64,000 nt of DNA from Rhodobacterales bacterium HKCCA1288 (GCA_015693905.1 CP065161.1:1595001-1659000), one strand, 5' to 3'; counted from the first letter of the stretch, positions 9,234-17,942 are shown. Translations and numbers: made by a program. The notes: generated by a model from the sequence alone, not told the origin.

Positions 9234-10277
9234 ATGACACATATCTGGCTGCGCGCCGAAGAACGCGAAAGCGAGGAGCGGGTGGGACTAACCCCAGAAG
9301 GCGCTGCCGCACTGATCGCCAAAGGCATGAAAATTACGGTTGAAGAAAGCCCTGCGCGCGTGATCCCTTTGGAGGGATATATCAAAGCAGGCTGTGCAAC
9401 CGCACCCTTTGCCTCGTGGGCGGATGCCCCCCAAGATGCGATCATCTTCGGCCTCAAAGAATTGCCAGAAACCGATCAACCCCTGCACCATCGTCACATC
9501 ATGTTCGGACATGCCTATAAGGGCCAACCTGCAGGACAAAGGTTGTTGAAACGATTCAAGGCGGGCGGCGGCACGCTTTACGATTTGGAATATCTGGTCG
9601 ATGAAAATGGCCGCCGTGTAGCCGCCTTTGGATATTGGGCGGGGTTCGCGGGCGCGGCAGTGTCGCTGAAGGCGCTTATTGCACAACCCAACGTCATGGG
9701 GCCGATCCAAGGCTATCCCAACAAAGACGCTTTGATTGCCGAATTGCAGCGTGAGATGACAGCAATTGATCTGCCCCGCGCCATCATCATCGGTGCCTTG
9801 GGGCGGGTCGGGACAGGCGCGCGCGATCTTTGCGCGGCACTTGGTATTCCAGTGGCTGCTTGGGACATGGCAGAAACGGCATCAGGCGGGCCATTCCCAG
9901 AAATTCTGGATCATGAAATGTTCCTCAATTGCATTCTCGCGGATCCTTCTGTGCCCGTATTTGTGCCTCAAAGCGCCAAAGAGGCCCCGCGCGCATTGCG
10001 CGTCATTGGGGATATTGCCTGCGATCCAAGTTCCGATTTCTCGCCAATCAAGGTCTATGATCATGTCACCACATGGGGGAAACCTGCGTTGCGGGTGCAT
10101 GATGCGCCACCATTGGATGTCATGGCGATTGACAATCTACCCTCTCTCTTGCCGCTAGAAAGTTCGGAAGATTACGCCGCGCAGCTTTTGCCATCTTTGC
10201 ACGGGTTAGGGGATTTAACCCAAGGCGTGTGGGGCCGCGCCAAGGCCCGCTTTGACCACCATATCGCACAAGTTTAA
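9234..10277 (+). CDS. Saccharopine dehydrogenase (lysine-forming type, Lys1-like)
   Basis: A 347-residue protein of the alanine dehydrogenase/Lys1 fold. Members interconvert lysine plus 2-oxoglutarate and saccharopine with NAD(P)H. Recognisable are WLRAEERESEERVGLTPEGA at the N-terminus, HIMFGHAYKGQ, GGGTLYDLEYL, FGYWAGFAGAA and the nucleotide-binding IIIGALGRVGTGA. It precedes the Lys9-like gene by 13 bp, so the pair forms an operon for the two-step saccharopine route. Because dapB is also present, I infer lysine catabolism or a stress-related branch rather than lysine synthesis. Confidence 0.9.
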   Translation: MTHIWLRAEERESEERVGLTPEGAAALIAKGMKITVEESPARVIPLEGYIKAGCATAPFASWADAPQDAIIFGLKELPETDQPLHHRHIMFGHAYKGQPAGQRLLKRFKAGGGTLYDLEYLVDENGRRVAAFGYWAGFAGAAVSLKALIAQPNVMGPIQGYPNKDALIAELQREMTAIDLPRAIIIGALGRVGTGARDLCAALGIPVAAWDMAETASGGPFPEILDHEMFLNCILADPSVPVFVPQSAKEAPRALRVIGDIACDPSSDFSPIKVYDHVTTWGKPALRVHDAPPLDVMAIDNLPSLLPLESSEDYAAQLLPSLHGLGDLTQGVWGRAKARFDHHIAQV

Positions 10278-10290
10278 GGGAGTTTAGATC

Positions 10291-11433
10291 ATGACAATTC
10301 ATTGGTGTGGAACAGGTCTGTCCTCCATTCCAGGCCTGCGCCATCTGATTGAAACCGAAGGCGATGTGGTCGTGTGGAACCGCAGTGTCGACAAAGCTAA
10401 GGCCGCTGTGGGGGATATCGCAAAAGACATCCGCGCGTTTGATATGGCAGCCCTCGCCGAAGCCACGAAAAAGGGCGATGTGGTAATCTCAATGCTGCCT
10501 GCCGATATGCATGTGCCGCTGGCCACAATGGCGATTGCGGCAGGGGCACATTTTGTCTCCTCCTCCTATATCGCACCTGAGATGCGCGCATTGGATGAGG
10601 CGGCACGCAAGGCTGGGGTTCGCGTGATCAATGAAGTGGGCCTTGACCCGGGCATTGACCATTTGATGGCCCATGCCCTTATGCATGACTATCGCAACAG
10701 TGCTGCTTTTGATCCGCAAAATGCGCATGATTTCATCTCTTATTGCGGCGGGATTCCCAAAATCCCGAACCCGTTTCGCTACAAATTCAGCTGGTCGCCG
10801 CTTGGCGTTCTCAAGGCACTGCGGTCGCCTTCGCGTTCCATTGCCGATGGCAAAGAATTGAACGTCTCGCGGCCTTGGGATGCGATTTCGCACTACACCG
10901 CACCCCTTGAAACGCCAGAGGAATTTGAGGTCTATCCAAACCGCGATAGCCTGCCTTTCATGGCCGAATACGGGTTTGAAGCCGATTGGAATGTGCAGCG
11001 CTTTGTGCGCGGCACTTTGCGACTTGATGGGTGGTCTAAGGCATGGGCGCCCGTGTTCCGCGAAATCGAAACCCTCGAGGGGGCGGCGGGCGATGCGCGG
11101 CTGCGCGAGATGTCTGACCAATTCTGGCGCGAAAATTCCTATGAGGCAGATGAGCCAGACCGCGTTGTTTTATGCGTCTCTCTCAAGGCTGAGGTCGCGG
11201 GAACTGCACGGTGGCACAAAACCTATGTGATGGATGCATGGGGCGATGCGCGCGGCACAGCGATGGCGCGGCTTGTCTCAACCCCTGTCGCACTGGCCGT
11301 CAAAGCGGCAATCACAGGGGCCGTGCCTGCGGGCGTATCCGCTGCGCCGCATGATATCGGGCTTGTCCGCGACTGGATGGAGGTTGTGGGAACCCTTGCC
11401 CAAAGCCTGTCTGTGGTCGACCATCTCGCCTAG
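10291..11433 (+). CDS. Saccharopine dehydrogenase (glutamate-forming type, Lys9-like)
   Basis: A 380-residue protein of the saccharopine dehydrogenase/reductase family. It has an N-terminal Rossmann segment (IHWCGTGLSSIPGLRHL), the conserved SSSYIAPEMRALDEAARKAG and NEVGLDPGIDHLMA motifs, and the FISYCGGIPKI segment of the substrate domain. It would cleave saccharopine to glutamate and 2-aminoadipate semialdehyde, completing the step started by the upstream gene. GGGAG lies 9 bp before the ATG. Its stop overlaps the convergent SDR stop by 4 bp. A related activity, such as carboxynorspermidine synthase, cannot be excluded by eye. Confidence 0.88.
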   Translation: MTIHWCGTGLSSIPGLRHLIETEGDVVVWNRSVDKAKAAVGDIAKDIRAFDMAALAEATKKGDVVISMLPADMHVPLATMAIAAGAHFVSSSYIAPEMRALDEAARKAGVRVINEVGLDPGIDHLMAHALMHDYRNSAAFDPQNAHDFISYCGGIPKIPNPFRYKFSWSPLGVLKALRSPSRSIADGKELNVSRPWDAISHYTAPLETPEEFEVYPNRDSLPFMAEYGFEADWNVQRFVRGTLRLDGWSKAWAPVFREIETLEGAAGDARLREMSDQFWRENSYEADEPDRVVLCVSLKAEVAGTARWHKTYVMDAWGDARGTAMARLVSTPVALAVKAAITGAVPAGVSAAPHDIGLVRDWMEVVGTLAQSLSVVDHLA

Positions 11434-12158
11434 AAAATGCGGTAATAAAGCCAATCGGGGAAGAACTGACTGACCCTGAAAAACGCCCCAAAGCCCCATG
11501 GAAAACTGCAACTGAATTTCTTGCGCCGCATATGGCGCAAGAAAATATCTGCCGCAGGTGCGGCGTCCATGATGAACGGCATGGCAAAATTGTTCTTATC
11601 GGTCAGCCTTGTGCGGATGAAACCAGGGTTGACCAGTTGCACTGCAACATTGCTGCGCCGCATATCCACACGCAGGGATTCCGCCATATGCATCACCGCT
11701 GCCTTCGATGCGCCATAGCCCGTGGCCGAAGGAAGGCCACGAAAGCCCGATAGACTGCCCGTGATGACGATATGACCTGCATCCTTTGCCACGAATTGCG
11801 GCACGACATGGCCCAAGACGCGCGCCGCACCCATGACATTGATATCCATCATCGCCAAGACTTGGTCACTATCCCAAGCGCTGGCATGCATCGGCCAATA
11901 AACGCCTGCAAGATAGACTATCCCATCTATATCGCCGACATCCCTAGCGGCTTTAGCCACGCTTTTCGCGTCACTGACATCCATCGGCACAACCCGAGAT
12001 GGGCCGTTTAGGCGTGTAGCAACCTCGTCAAGCCGCGCCTCAGATCGGGCGGATAAGATCACCTCCGCGCCCGCGCCAGATAATTTCTCAGCCAAGGCTG
12101 CACCCAACCCTTCGGATGCGCCGACAAGCCAATATGTCTTTCCTGCAAAATCTCGCAT
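11430..12158 (-). CDS. SDR-family oxidoreductase of the singlet-oxygen gene cluster
   Basis: A 242-residue classical short-chain dehydrogenase with cofactor motif VGASEGLGAALA, NNAG-equivalent YLAGVY, catalytic Ser in TGSLSGFRG and the YGASK pair (Tyr/Lys). The substrate is unknown. It is the last gene of a leftward run FAD oxidase - DUF1365 - MFS - SDR, a layout I recall from the sigma-E (ChrR) regulon of Rhodobacter sphaeroides. The C-terminal tail, rich in Phe and Trp, may be membrane-associated. About 30 bp separate it from the MFS gene. Confidence 0.88.
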   Translation of the reverse strand: MRDFAGKTYWLVGASEGLGAALAEKLSGAGAEVILSARSEARLDEVATRLNGPSRVVPMDVSDAKSVAKAARDVGDIDGIVYLAGVYWPMHASAWDSDQVLAMMDINVMGAARVLGHVVPQFVAKDAGHIVITGSLSGFRGLPSATGYGASKAAVMHMAESLRVDMRRSNVAVQLVNPGFIRTRLTDKNNFAMPFIMDAAPAADIFLRHMRRKKFSCSFPWGFGAFFRVSQFFPDWLYYRIF

Positions 12159-12188
12159 AAAATCCCCATCTCTCTCGCGAAGGTAAAC

Positions 12189-13430
12189 CTAGCGCGCGCG
12201 TTCTTGTGGCAAAGGTGTGATGCTCAGAATCGTGATCGCAAGCAGCTTGAGCGCGCAGGGAACCGCCGCATAGAGCAGCACCAAGCGCGACAATGCCGCT
12301 TCGGGATTGGTCGCGCCCGCCTCAAACCCTGCGGCCTGCAACAGGGGCAATAGGGTAACGGCGGCGAAGGCCAAGGTGAATTTGGTCGCGAAAGACCACA
12401 ATCCGAAGGCTGCGCCCGCCTCAGGTGCGATTTTGGACAAATGACGCGAGAAAATGGCAGGTAGGATCGTCAAATCTGCCCCAAGCGCCATGCCCGAAGC
12501 CAAACAAATCAAAGCAAAAGCGACCACATCGCCCGCCCCCAAAGCGAGGGTGAAGGCGAAGGCTAAAATCGACAAAGCCATGCCAAACAACAATATAGGC
12601 TTGGCCCCGAAGCGCGTGGCGGCCCGTGTCCAAAATGGGGCGGAAAGCGCGGCAGCGAGGAAGAACAACAACAAAAGCGGCCCCTCCCATCCAAGAGCCT
12701 GCAACACCCCTTCAACGTAGAACAGGAAAAGGGTGGAGGTCACCGCGACTGGGGCGGCATTGATCAAAGCAATGCCCAACAAACGCCGCGCCGTCTGATC
12801 GCGCAAGATTGTGCCAAAGGCGGTTGGCGGTGTCGCCGCCCCCTGCCCCCAGTCAGGGCGCATCAACACATAGGCAAGGGCGCAAAGACCCACAAAGCCA
12901 ATCGCAAAACCCGTAAACGGGTTGGGCAAGAAGCTTGCCAATGCAATCGGGGCAACTGACGCCAAGCATACCCCCAACAACCCCCCCGTTTCGCGCCATG
13001 TGGCAAGGCGCAAATGACCATCTTTTCCAAGCCGCTCGGCGGTTTGCACACCCTCGGCGTAAAAGCAGATCGTGAGGAAGGAGAAAGACGAGAACAATCC
13101 GATTAAGGTCAGCGCAAACCACCACATCGGGGCAATCGGGGGCGCAATGGCAAAGAGGCCATACATGGAGGCGGCAAGGATCGTCACAGCGCCAGCCACC
13201 ATGCCCCCCCGATAGGCGCGGGTGGTGCGTGCCAACCATCCCAAAGCGGGGTCTTGCACCACATCAAATAACCGCAAGCCGAAAAGGATGCCCCCCAGCG
13301 CCGCAAGGCCCAAGCCATATTCATCGACATAGAATTTAGGAGCATGGATATAAATGGGCAGGCCCGCGCTCGACAGCATGGCGGCAAAAACTGCGTAGCC
13401 CGCCAAGGGCGCGCTGCGCTCAACCATCAA
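12189..13430 (-). CDS. MFS (GPH-like) transporter of the singlet-oxygen gene cluster
   Basis: A 413-residue inner-membrane protein with about twelve hydrophobic segments. The early motif FGLRLFDVVQDPALGWLARTT resembles the MelB/GPH sugar-cation symporter loop, where the aspartates bind cation. The transported compound is unknown. The start overlaps the DUF1365 stop by 4 bp, which implies translational coupling. Expression is presumably driven by the ECF-type promoter upstream of the FAD oxidase. Confidence 0.9.
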   Translation of the reverse strand: MMVERSAPLAGYAVFAAMLSSAGLPIYIHAPKFYVDEYGLGLAALGGILFGLRLFDVVQDPALGWLARTTRAYRGGMVAGAVTILAASMYGLFAIAPPIAPMWWFALTLIGLFSSFSFLTICFYAEGVQTAERLGKDGHLRLATWRETGGLLGVCLASVAPIALASFLPNPFTGFAIGFVGLCALAYVLMRPDWGQGAATPPTAFGTILRDQTARRLLGIALINAAPVAVTSTLFLFYVEGVLQALGWEGPLLLLFFLAAALSAPFWTRAATRFGAKPILLFGMALSILAFAFTLALGAGDVVAFALICLASGMALGADLTILPAIFSRHLSKIAPEAGAAFGLWSFATKFTLAFAAVTLLPLLQAAGFEAGATNPEAALSRLVLLYAAVPCALKLLAITILSITPLPQERAR

Positions 13431-14191
13431 GACACCTCGCGTTCGGGCGGCTCAGGGCGCGGACGATAGGGCGCGCCCTTGATCCATAATTTCAGCGCCT
13501 GCCAATGGATCAGGCCCAAAACCCTGCGCGACCCAAAAGGCCGCCGCCATAAGGCGCGCAAGATATCGCCATTGCGCAACGGACGGCGCGCGCCGGTCAG
13601 CGTGGCATAAAGCCCCTCATTCCCCGTGGCATAATCAATGAAAATCCCCACCCGATCCGCACGAATATCAAAGCGGAATTCATAACCGCCCTCAATTTCT
13701 TGGAAGGGCGAGACGTGGAAGATCTTTTTCGCGCGCAGAATATCGTGACGGGTGATTTCCTCGAGATCTTCGCGATGGCAAAGATAGGAATGCCGATCAC
13801 CGAAAGTATTAGAAACTTCGGCAATAACAACGCGCAGGCGCGCTTGGGTATCATAGGCCAACCAAAAACTGACAGGGTTGAACACATGACCCAAGAGACG
13901 CGGTTGCGCCAAAAGCATCAGTTGCCCTTGGGTCTGCTCGGCCAATCCATGCGCGTCCAAAACAGCGCGCGCCCAACTGGCCCCCGCTCCGTTTTTGGGC
14001 GCACCGCCATGGTCAAGATCCCGTAGGGATGCAAGATTTCCCTTGTTCCGGCCAAACAATGCGGGGGCAATCAGATCATCCGCCTCTGCATCAAGCATCA
14101 CGTAATCAATGGAATATCGAAACGCATTTTCCACAGCGCCCCTGCGGCCATGAAACGTTTCGCCTGCGATATAATCCACCGATGATGACAC
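13427..14191 (-). CDS. DUF1365 family protein
   Basis: A 254-residue protein with the hallmark pairs of DUF1365: FRYSIDYVMLD near the N-terminus, LGHVFNPVSFWLAYD, EVSNTFGDRHSYL and KIFHVSPF. The biochemical role is undefined. It is regularly found beside a FAD amine-oxidase-like gene and fatty-acid-modifying genes in the singlet-oxygen response, so a role in membrane-lipid modification is inferred. Spacing is 12 bp from the FAD oxidase stop, with a 4-bp overlap with the MFS gene. Confidence 0.92.
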   Translation of the reverse strand: MSSSVDYIAGETFHGRRGAVENAFRYSIDYVMLDAEADDLIAPALFGRNKGNLASLRDLDHGGAPKNGAGASWARAVLDAHGLAEQTQGQLMLLAQPRLLGHVFNPVSFWLAYDTQARLRVVIAEVSNTFGDRHSYLCHREDLEEITRHDILRAKKIFHVSPFQEIEGGYEFRFDIRADRVGIFIDYATGNEGLYATLTGARRPLRNGDILRALWRRPFGSRRVLGLIHWQALKLWIKGAPYRPRPEPPEREVS

Positions 14192-14203
14192 TGCTTTCTC
14201 CCG

Positions 14204-15496
14204 TCAGGCCGCCGCGACCATGCGATCCCGTTCGGCCATGGCATTGACCACATCAATCGCACTGGCCAACCCGTCCTCGTGGAACCCATTTTTCATCCAC
14301 GCCCCGCAGAACCAAGTGTTTCCGGTGCCATTCATGGCCCGCACTGTGCCTTGCGCAGCTAGTGCGGCCAAATCATAAACGGGATGACGGAAGGTTGCTG
14401 TGTCATAGATCAAATCATCTGCAATTTCACCGCGGCTGTTCAATGTCACAAACAGCGGGTCAGATTTTGGGATAGGTTGCAGGCGGTTCATCCAATAGGT
14501 CAGATCAATTGGGCCACCGCTATGGCCTGCACGCTCGGTGTAATTCCAACTTGCCCATGTGACTTCGCGTAATGGCATCGCGCGGCGATCTGCGTGCAAC
14601 ACCATTTCATTGGGCTGATAGCGGACTGCGCCAAGGGCGGCTTGTTCTTGCGTGGTCGGATCGGCCAAGAGCGCCAAACTGTCATCAGAATGTGTTGCAA
14701 ATACCACCTCGTCAAAGCGCTGCCATTGGCCATCGCGGCGGAGCTCAACACCGCCCGCCACGCGCTTGACCTTGTCCACACCTGCATTGGTGACGATGGT
14801 CACCCCGCGCTCGCTCAACGCGCGCTCAAGCCGCGTGACATATTCAATAGAACCGCCATGCACAGTCCACCATTGGTGTTGGCCTGACGCCTGCAGCAAG
14901 TTGTGGTTTTGGAAAAACCGCACAAGGGCCTGGGCGGGGAAATCCATGATCTCCTCTTTCGGGGTCGACCAAATCGCGCCAGAAATTGGGGTCAGATAGT
15001 AATCGCGAAACCACGCGCCCATACCCAACTCATCCATGAACTCGCCCAAGGTTTGTGAGCTGTCATTGGCCAAACTGGCCGCCTGCGCGTTAAAGCGCAT
15101 GATGTCGGCCAACATGCGCAGATATTGCGGCCGCATGAGGTTTTTGCGTTGCGCGAAAAGCGCCTTGAGCGAATGCAGGCCATATTCAATCGCCCCGCCC
15201 CCGATTGAGGCCGCAAAACTCATGTCACTCTCGACAACAGGAACCTGCAGCTCTTCGAACAGACGCACCAAATTGGGATAGTTGACGTAGTTGAATACGA
15301 TGAACCCCGTATCAACAGGCTGATCGCGGTGGCGGCCTGCAACCACTGTGCGCGCGTGCCCCCCAAGGCGATGCTCCGCTTCAAACAAGGTTACCTTGGC
15401 ATTTGGCGCAAGGTAATAAGCGGCCCCCATCCCTGAGATCCCTCCCCCGATGACGGCCACAGTGCGAGGGGGGGCGGGAGGTGTTTCAAATGGCAC
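14204..15496 (-). CDS. FAD-dependent amine-oxidase-like oxidoreductase of the RpoE-ChrR cluster
   Basis: A 430-residue flavoprotein. It has the dinucleotide motif VAVIGGGISGMGAAYYL (from residue 13), then LFEAEHRLGGHARTV, and a C-terminal FAD segment GAWMKNGFHEDGLASAIDVV. Relatives are annotated NAD/FAD-binding protein or amine oxidase. As far as I recall, a homologue in R. sphaeroides acts in furan fatty acid formation, but I cannot verify that here. It is the first gene of the leftward operon, 40 bp downstream of an ECF-type promoter and divergent from rpoE. Confidence 0.9.
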   Translation of the reverse strand: MPFETPPAPPRTVAVIGGGISGMGAAYYLAPNAKVTLFEAEHRLGGHARTVVAGRHRDQPVDTGFIVFNYVNYPNLVRLFEELQVPVVESDMSFAASIGGGAIEYGLHSLKALFAQRKNLMRPQYLRMLADIMRFNAQAASLANDSSQTLGEFMDELGMGAWFRDYYLTPISGAIWSTPKEEIMDFPAQALVRFFQNHNLLQASGQHQWWTVHGGSIEYVTRLERALSERGVTIVTNAGVDKVKRVAGGVELRRDGQWQRFDEVVFATHSDDSLALLADPTTQEQAALGAVRYQPNEMVLHADRRAMPLREVTWASWNYTERAGHSGGPIDLTYWMNRLQPIPKSDPLFVTLNSRGEIADDLIYDTATFRHPVYDLAALAAQGTVRAMNGTGNTWFCGAWMKNGFHEDGLASAIDVVNAMAERDRMVAAA

Positions 15497-15536
15497 GGAT
15501 GTTTTCCTTGTTAGTGTTCTTTCTCTGTCTAGCCAA

Positions 15537-15565
15537 GTTTACGCCCCCTGTCGCGCCTTGGATTA
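15537..15565 (-). promoter_or_regulatory. ECF (RpoE/ChrR-type) promoter of the FAD oxidase operon
   Basis: On the minus strand TAATCC (15565-15560), an exact 18-bp spacer, then TAAAC (15541-15537). This is one mismatch from the TGATCC -35 known for R. sphaeroides sigma-E and has the same spacing as the rpoE promoter in this window. It lies 40 bp upstream of the ATG. Confidence 0.7.
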
Positions 15566-15634
15566 AAAATTGCCTCAATTTTTTCTAAGCGTGCGTCAAA
15601 GTTCGAAGGGGGGACGGCGCTCACGATAATTTTT

Positions 15635-15663
15635 TGATCCAACCCTGTAACCTGCGCGTAACC
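15635..15663 (+). promoter_or_regulatory. Autoregulatory ECF promoter of rpoE-chrR
   Basis: Perfect TGATCC (15635-15640), 18-bp spacer, TAACC (15659-15663). This fits the sigma-E consensus TGATCC-N18-TAAGA of the ChrR group (ECF11). The predicted start of transcription, near 15670, rules out the in-frame ATG at 15669 as the translation start. Confidence 0.8.
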
Positions 15664-15770
15664 GTGTTATGCTCGACCTTGATGTTCATAATTTGACGGC
15701 AGGTAACCCTCGCGATGCACATTGCGCGCAAGGTCGGCATGAGTCAGCCCCCGCTGATGCGGAACCGCTG

Positions 15771-16349
15771 ATGTCAAAACCGCTGACCCCTCCCCCCCTC
15801 AAGGCGCAGTCCTGCGAATGGATCGCCGAAGTGATGGCGATTGCGCAAGATCGTGATCAAGCGGCCTTCGCTGCTTTGTTTCGGCATTTCGCCCCACGCG
15901 TTAAGGCCTTTTTGATCAAGTCAGGCGCGGATGAGACGCTGGCGGAAGAATGCATGCAGGATGTGATGGCCACTTTGTGGCGCAAAGCACATCTGTTTGA
16001 TCCCGCACGGGCCTCGGTTGCGACATGGATTTTCACCATTGCGCGGAACCGCAAGATTGACCTGTTGCGCAAATATGCACGACCAGAGCCAGAAGATTTA
16101 CCATGGGGGCCAGAGGCAGAACCCGACCAAGAAGATGTTCTTGCCCTCCAACAAGAGAGCCGCAAACTGGCCGAAGCCCTAAAAAGACTACCTCAGAAAC
16201 AAAGAGTTTTGATCGAAAAAGCCTATTTTGGGGATCTCAGCCATGGCGAGATTGCAACAGAAACTGGCCTGCCCCTTGGCACGATCAAATCGAGAATTAG
16301 GTTGGCGCTAGAGAGATTGCGTCATAACATGAGCCAAGCGACCAAATGA
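15771..16349 (+). CDS. rpoE: ECF sigma factor RpoE (ChrR-controlled, singlet-oxygen type)
   Basis: A 192-residue group IV sigma factor. Region 2 shows FAALFRHFAPRVKAFLIKSG, ECMQDVMATLW and the -10-binding ASVATWIFTIARNRKIDLLR. Region 4 has LPQKQRVLIEKAYFGDLSHG and the helix-turn-helix GLPLGTIKSRIRLALERLR. The closest known relative is R. sphaeroides sigma-E, the regulator of the singlet-oxygen response. I chose ATG 15771 because the longer in-frame start lies at the predicted transcription start. The stop overlaps chrR by ATGA, which is typical for a sigma/anti-sigma pair. Confidence 0.95.
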   Translation: MSKPLTPPPLKAQSCEWIAEVMAIAQDRDQAAFAALFRHFAPRVKAFLIKSGADETLAEECMQDVMATLWRKAHLFDPARASVATWIFTIARNRKIDLLRKYARPEPEDLPWGPEAEPDQEDVLALQQESRKLAEALKRLPQKQRVLIEKAYFGDLSHGEIATETGLPLGTIKSRIRLALERLRHNMSQATK

Positions 16350-17005
16350 CCGAAGTAAAACACCATATCAGTGACGACTTTTTGATCGGCTACGCGGCAG
16401 GCAGTTTGCCTGCGGCTTTCGATCTTGTTGTCGCCACTCATGTCTCGCTCAGTGATGACGCCCGCGCAAGGCTGCATGCCTTTGATGCGGTTGGCGGCTG
16501 CATCCTAGACGAAATGGACGAGGCCCCCCTTGCACAGGACAGCCTTTCCAAAACCCTGAGCCTTATTAATGAAAACGCCGCATCAGACGCGGCCAGCTCG
16601 CAAAATCAAACTCAGCCAGAAGATGGCATTTTCCCTGCCCCGCTGCGCGATATGATTGGGTGCGATTTGGCAGATGTGAAATGGCGCCCGATTGGAATGG
16701 GCTGCAAGCAAGCGATTATCAGCGAAGGCAAGGACGCCACCGCGCGGCTTTTGTTCATTCCAGCGGGCCAGGCGATGCCCCGCCACACACATCGCGGAAC
16801 CGAAATGACCTTGGTGCTTCAAGGGGCCTATCGTGATGAAACCGACCGTTTCGGGCGTGGTGACATCGAAATTGGTGATGAAACCATGAACCACACCCCT
16901 GTGGCTGAGGCGGGCGAAGATTGCATTTGTCTGATTGCCACTGATGCGCGCCTGAAATTTGAAGGCCTGTTGCCGCGTATCGCGCAAACATTCCTGCGCA
17001 TCTGA
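16346..17005 (+). CDS. chrR: ChrR-type anti-sigma factor with degenerate zinc anti-sigma domain
   Basis: A 219-residue two-domain protein. The N-terminal anti-sigma domain (1-85) resembles R. sphaeroides ChrR (HHISDDFLIGYAAGSL, VVATHVSL), but the two zinc cysteines are replaced by Ser36 and Ala39 (SLSDDARAR instead of SLCDECRAR). His7 and His32 remain. The C-terminal cupin domain keeps its metal ligands: HTHRGTE (HxHxxxE) and MNHTPV, plus EDCICLIATDA. In R. sphaeroides ChrR holds sigma-E inactive until singlet oxygen appears. Loss of CxxC may mean zinc-independent inhibition or altered control. It overlaps rpoE by 4 bp. Confidence 0.93.
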   Translation: MTEVKHHISDDFLIGYAAGSLPAAFDLVVATHVSLSDDARARLHAFDAVGGCILDEMDEAPLAQDSLSKTLSLINENAASDAASSQNQTQPEDGIFPAPLRDMIGCDLADVKWRPIGMGCKQAIISEGKDATARLLFIPAGQAMPRHTHRGTEMTLVLQGAYRDETDRFGRGDIEIGDETMNHTPVAEAGEDCICLIATDARLKFEGLLPRIAQTFLRI

Positions 17006-17023
17006 TCAACTGGCCGCTTTCCA

Positions 17024-17056
17024 TTCACGCCCTGCTTGGCTAGGCAGGGGCGTGAA
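17024..17056. other. Inverted repeat between chrR and the MBL gene
   Basis: TTCACGCCCTGC / GCAGGGGCGTGAA form a 12-bp stem with one bulged base and an 8-nt loop. There is no T-tract, so it is not a classical terminator. It could be an mRNA-stabilising or attenuating hairpin. Confidence 0.45.
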
Positions 17057-17075
17057 CAGGCGAAAGGGCGCTCTC

Positions 17076-17942
17076 ATGTCCAACAAAGTCGTGCTTATGG
17101 GTGTAAAAGGCGGGCCTGCAATTCGCCCCAATGGCCCAATGCCCACCTCTAGCTTGCTTGAGATTGCAGGGCGCAGCTGTGTTGTGGATTGCGGACTTGG
17201 TGTGTCCAAGGGGCTTGTGCAGACAGGGCTTTCGCTCAAATCGCTTGATCTGATTTTCATCACCCATCTTCATTCAGACCATATTTTGGAATTGGGAGGG
17301 TTGATCCACACCGCTTGGACATCTGGCCTTGCCACCCCTGTCCATGTTTACGGCCCCAAAGGCATTGGCGCAGTATGGGAAGGGTTCCTTGCGTCCCTCG
17401 CCTTCGATATTGACCTACGCATTGATGATGAGGGCCGCCCCGATTTGCGTGGGTTGGTGACGATCGCCGAATATGATGAGGGCATCGTGGCAAATCTGCC
17501 AAATGGCCTAGTGGTGCGCGCGTTGCGGGTTGATCACCCCCCCATTCTTGATTGCTTTGCGCTACGCTTTGACAGCCCTGACTGGTCAGTCTGTTTTTCA
17601 GCCGATACCGCATATTTCCCACCTTTGGCCGATTTCGCCCGTGGATGTGATCTCTTGATCCACGAAGCCATGCTTGAGGCAGGGGTGGATCGCTTGGTCG
17701 CCCGCACCACGGGCGATGGGGCAAAACTCAAAGCGCATATTGTGCGCGCCCATACAGAGGCGCGTGATGCTGCCGAAATCGCACAAGCTGCTGGCGTGCC
17801 GCGTCTGGCCCGGCACCACCTTGTGCCCGCAGATGACCCCGAGATCACAGCCGATCACTGGCGCGCGGCCTGTGCAGATGCGTTCTCGGGCGAAATCATC
17901 ATCGGTTACGATGGATGTGTGATAGAGGGGCCAAACTCATGA
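17076..17942 (+). CDS. MBL-fold metallo-hydrolase (RNase Z/arylsulfatase-like)
   Basis: A 288-residue metallo-beta-lactamase fold protein with the zinc motif THLHSDH (His64, His66, Asp68, His69), a second metal Asp in SADTAYFP, and a late His in LARHHLVP. The layout is like RNase Z-related hydrolases, but the substrate is unknown. The ATG at 17076 starts the first beta strand (MSNKVVLMGVKGG) and has GAAAGGG upstream; a longer in-frame start overlaps chrR and is implausible. It overlaps the next gene by ATGA. Confidence 0.87.
   Translation: MSNKVVLMGVKGGPAIRPNGPMPTSSLLEIAGRSCVVDCGLGVSKGLVQTGLSLKSLDLIFITHLHSDHILELGGLIHTAWTSGLATPVHVYGPKGIGAVWEGFLASLAFDIDLRIDDEGRPDLRGLVTIAEYDEGIVANLPNGLVVRALRVDHPPILDCFALRFDSPDWSVCFSADTAYFPPLADFARGCDLLIHEAMLEAGVDRLVARTTGDGAKLKAHIVRAHTEARDAAEIAQAAGVPRLARHHLVPADDPEITADHWRAACADAFSGEIIIGYDGCVIEGPNS

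Noticed and set aside
15669..15770. Longer N-terminus for RpoE from ATG 15669
   Set aside because: The predicted transcription start (TGATCC-N18-TAACC) falls at about the same base, and the extra residues do not resemble sigma factor sequence.
17024..17056. Hairpin after chrR as an intrinsic terminator
   Set aside because: Stem is good but no T-tract follows, so only an inverted repeat is reported.
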